From positions 1-44,734 of the forward strand of contig NZ_JAHXBF010000053.1 in assembly GCF_020103695.1 (NCBI RefSeq): DNA of 44,734 nt. The letters are read 5' to 3'. Made by a program: the position numbers and the translations under genes. This document shows, piece after piece, positions 43,263 through 44,734 of the stretch (its first letter is position 1; the number at the start of each line of letters is the position of its first letter). The notes beneath the pieces were generated by a model. That model saw nothing but the letters and a program-made list of their open reading frames with translations. It had not been told where the DNA came from and did not search any database. The DNA comes from Hyalangium versicolor (lineage in GTDB: Bacteria; Myxococcota; Myxococcia; Myxococcales; Myxococcaceae).

Positions 43263-44734
43263 TCACTCGAACTCGCGCACTGCTTCCACGCCGACGGTGG
43301 ACTCGATTTCGCCCTCATCCGTCCGTGGCTGGTTCGACTCCAGGCAGACCGGGTACGTCTTGCCATCCTTGGTGGCCTGCACCCAGTGCCCATATGCCCG
43401 CTTCTCCGAGAGCATGATCCGCCCCGAAAGCTGGTACGGCACCTCGAGCTGCCCGAGGTCATCGCCCATGCGCAGCGTCGTCCACCCTTCCTTGATGGGA
43501 ACAGGCCCCACAGGTCCCTTGTGCCAGGTGAAGATCCCATCCGCCCGCTTGCCGATGCGGATGCCCAACTGCTCCATGGCTTGCAGCGATCCCGGTGGAC
43601 ACGGTTCAGCTGTCACCGGAGGCGGGCGCACTTCCGCGCCAGGCCCGGTGCAGGCGGGGGCTGTGCAGGTGATGAGCAGGGCCGCCGCCTTCTTCGCGGC
43701 CCCCAGGCGCTTGGGTTGCTTCTGCTGCTCAGTCTTCACGGAAGCCTCAGGCTCTTGAGCCGTGGCGCCAGCGGCCACGGGCGCGGTGGGAGCCCCCTCG
43801 GTTTCGAAAGGGGCCTCAAGCCCAGCTTCCGGTGGTTTCAGAGGAGGCGCCACTTTCCAACCGCTCTCCCAGGTAGGCAGGCTTCCATCCCACCTGAGCA
43901 GGGGGCTCTGGGATGCGGACGTCTCGGCCGTGGAACTCTCCGATAAGGGCGCCGAAGCCAACCCGTGCCCCCGTGAAGCAAGCCACGCGGCGAGCCCTCC
44001 CAGCATCAGGAGCAGGCTCACCACAGCCACCTCCGCTATACGGCGCCGCCACGGCAAGGCCCGGCGGGCCGGAGCTTGGACGAAAGCCACGGGCAACTCC
44101 GGAGCGGCGTCTCCCGCAGGCAAAGGTGGCACGGCGGGAACGGCAGGCACATCCTCAGGCCCCGGGAGCCGCGGTGGCACGGCCACACGACCCGGCTTCG
44201 GCGCCACCGGGAGGACCGGCCGCTTGCCACGCCGCGGCCTGGAAGGCACCCTCGCCCATTCCTCCTCCTCGTCCATGTCCTCAGCTCTCGCCGGGGGGAG
44301 AAGGGGCTCCACATAAGGCTCGCACAGCGGCTCTCCCCACTCCGGAACCTGTCGCGCGAGCAACTCGTCCACGCCCCGCTCCAACCCCGCCGCGTCCGGC
44401 CTGGCTTCAGGCTGCTTCGCCAACAACTTCAGGCACAGCTCGCTCAGCTCTCGCGGCACCCGCGGGTTGCGCTCGTGCGGCGGCACCGGCGCCCGGCTGA
44501 GCACCCCATCCACATGCTCACGATTCTCCACCGGGAAGGGCACGTCGTCCGTCAACAGCCAGTAGAGCACCACCCCCACCGCGTACATGTCATCCGCTGG
44601 CCTGGGCCGGTACCGCGCTCCGTGCTTGAAGCCATGTTCCCGCATGAAGCGCCAGGCCTCGGGGCTGCGGTACTCCCAGGTGCCCGGCGGCATCGCCCCT
44701 CGCGTCACCGGAGCCGCCTGCTCGCAGCCACTCA
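43263..44734 (-). CDS. Serine/threonine protein kinase, N-terminus outside window
   Basis: The 3' end of a Hanks-type kinase gene, open to the window edge (about 490 codons). Activation-loop and lobe motifs are visible: GTWEYRSPEAW, DDMYAVGVVLYWLLTDDVPF and the C-lobe RPDAAGLERGVDELL. A long Pro/Ala/Arg-rich linker, one membrane segment (VAVVSLLLMLGGLAAWLAS) and an extracytoplasmic region of about 240 residues follow, containing a short beta-rich C-terminal domain. The first kinase motifs (P-loop, HRD, DFG) are not in the window. It may sense an external signal through that domain, with DUF2381 as a partner. Confidence 0.85.
   Translation of the reverse strand, partial: SGCEQAAPVTRGAMPPGTWEYRSPEAWRFMREHGFKHGARYRPRPADDMYAVGVVLYWLLTDDVPFPVENREHVDGVLSRAPVPPHERNPRVPRELSELCLKLLAKQPEARPDAAGLERGVDELLARQVPEWGEPLCEPYVEPLLPPARAEDMDEEEEWARVPSRPRRGKRPVLPVAPKPGRVAVPPRLPGPEDVPAVPAVPPLPAGDAAPELPVAFVQAPARRALPWRRRIAEVAVVSLLLMLGGLAAWLASRGHGLASAPLSESSTAETSASQSPLLRWDGSLPTWESGWKVAPPLKPPEAGLEAPFETEGAPTAPVAAGATAQEPEASVKTEQQKQPKRLGAAKKAAALLITCTAPACTGPGAEVRPPPVTAEPCPPGSLQAMEQLGIRIGKRADGIFTWHKGPVGPVPIKEGWTTLRMGDDLGQLEVPYQLSGRIMLSEKRAYGHWVQATKDGKTYPVCLESNQPRTDEGEIESTVGVEAVREFE

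Overview
The window is high-GC DNA packed with genes. It almost certainly comes from a myxobacterium, most likely of the suborder Cystobacterineae. The evidence is a DUF2381 protein next to a serine/threonine kinase (a pairing typical of Myxococcales), a ferrochelatase with the [2Fe-2S] cysteine pattern described for Myxococcus, a Gld-type ABC/auxiliary operon, many lipoproteins, and a PKS with the ACP-KS-AT-AT arrangement seen in myxobacterial starter modules. The genus cannot be fixed from the sequence.

Left end (1-9630): a partial lipoprotein gene and a scar of a DUF2381 gene, then a three-gene biosynthetic operon on the minus strand. It encodes a PKS (ACP-KS-AT-AT-ACP, no reductive domains), an NRPS (TubC-type docking domain-C-A-PCP, glycine-like specificity code) and a thioesterase-fold protein whose catalytic triad looks substituted. 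The genes are coupled by 1-4 base overlaps. The simplest product is an unreduced starter plus one extender unit, amide-linked to glycine.

Middle (9631-34456): mostly metabolic and housekeeping genes. They include a PLP aminotransferase, a D-threonine-aldolase-like enzyme, an AmpG-like permease, a Zn alcohol dehydrogenase, a degenerate phosphoribosyltransferase, a 3-methyladenine glycosylase and a hemerythrin. At 18663-21657 is an unusual operon: a GvpA-like miniature protein, a PAS histidine kinase, a single-domain response regulator and a GvpL/F protein. Then come an atypical ATPase with a probable frameshift, a scar of a short-chain dehydrogenase, a DUF885-like lipoprotein, a four-gene GldA/GldF/GldG/DUF4340 operon, a TIGR01777 epimerase, a Sua5-type tRNA-modification enzyme, a lipoprotein, ferrochelatase and ApaG.

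Right end (34457-44734): an accessory region built from repeats. Three copies of a two-gene cassette each encode a small four-cysteine lipoprotein and a membrane-anchored protein of exactly 293 residues with 32 cysteines after the anchor, with start and stop codons overlapping in every copy. Between the copies lie an ECF sigma/zinc-finger anti-sigma pair, a truncated second copy of the anti-sigma gene, a DUF417 membrane protein, a disrupted secreted-protein gene, a collagen-like lipoprotein, and another DUF2381 tail scar. A complete DUF2381 gene and the 3' part of a serine/threonine kinase gene close the window.

Best candidates for undescribed biology: (1) the three cysteine-rich cassettes with their shared leader and neighbouring sigma/anti-sigma pair; (2) the GvpA-like/kinase/regulator/GvpL operon; (3) the minimal PKS-NRPS with an atypical thioesterase-like partner.
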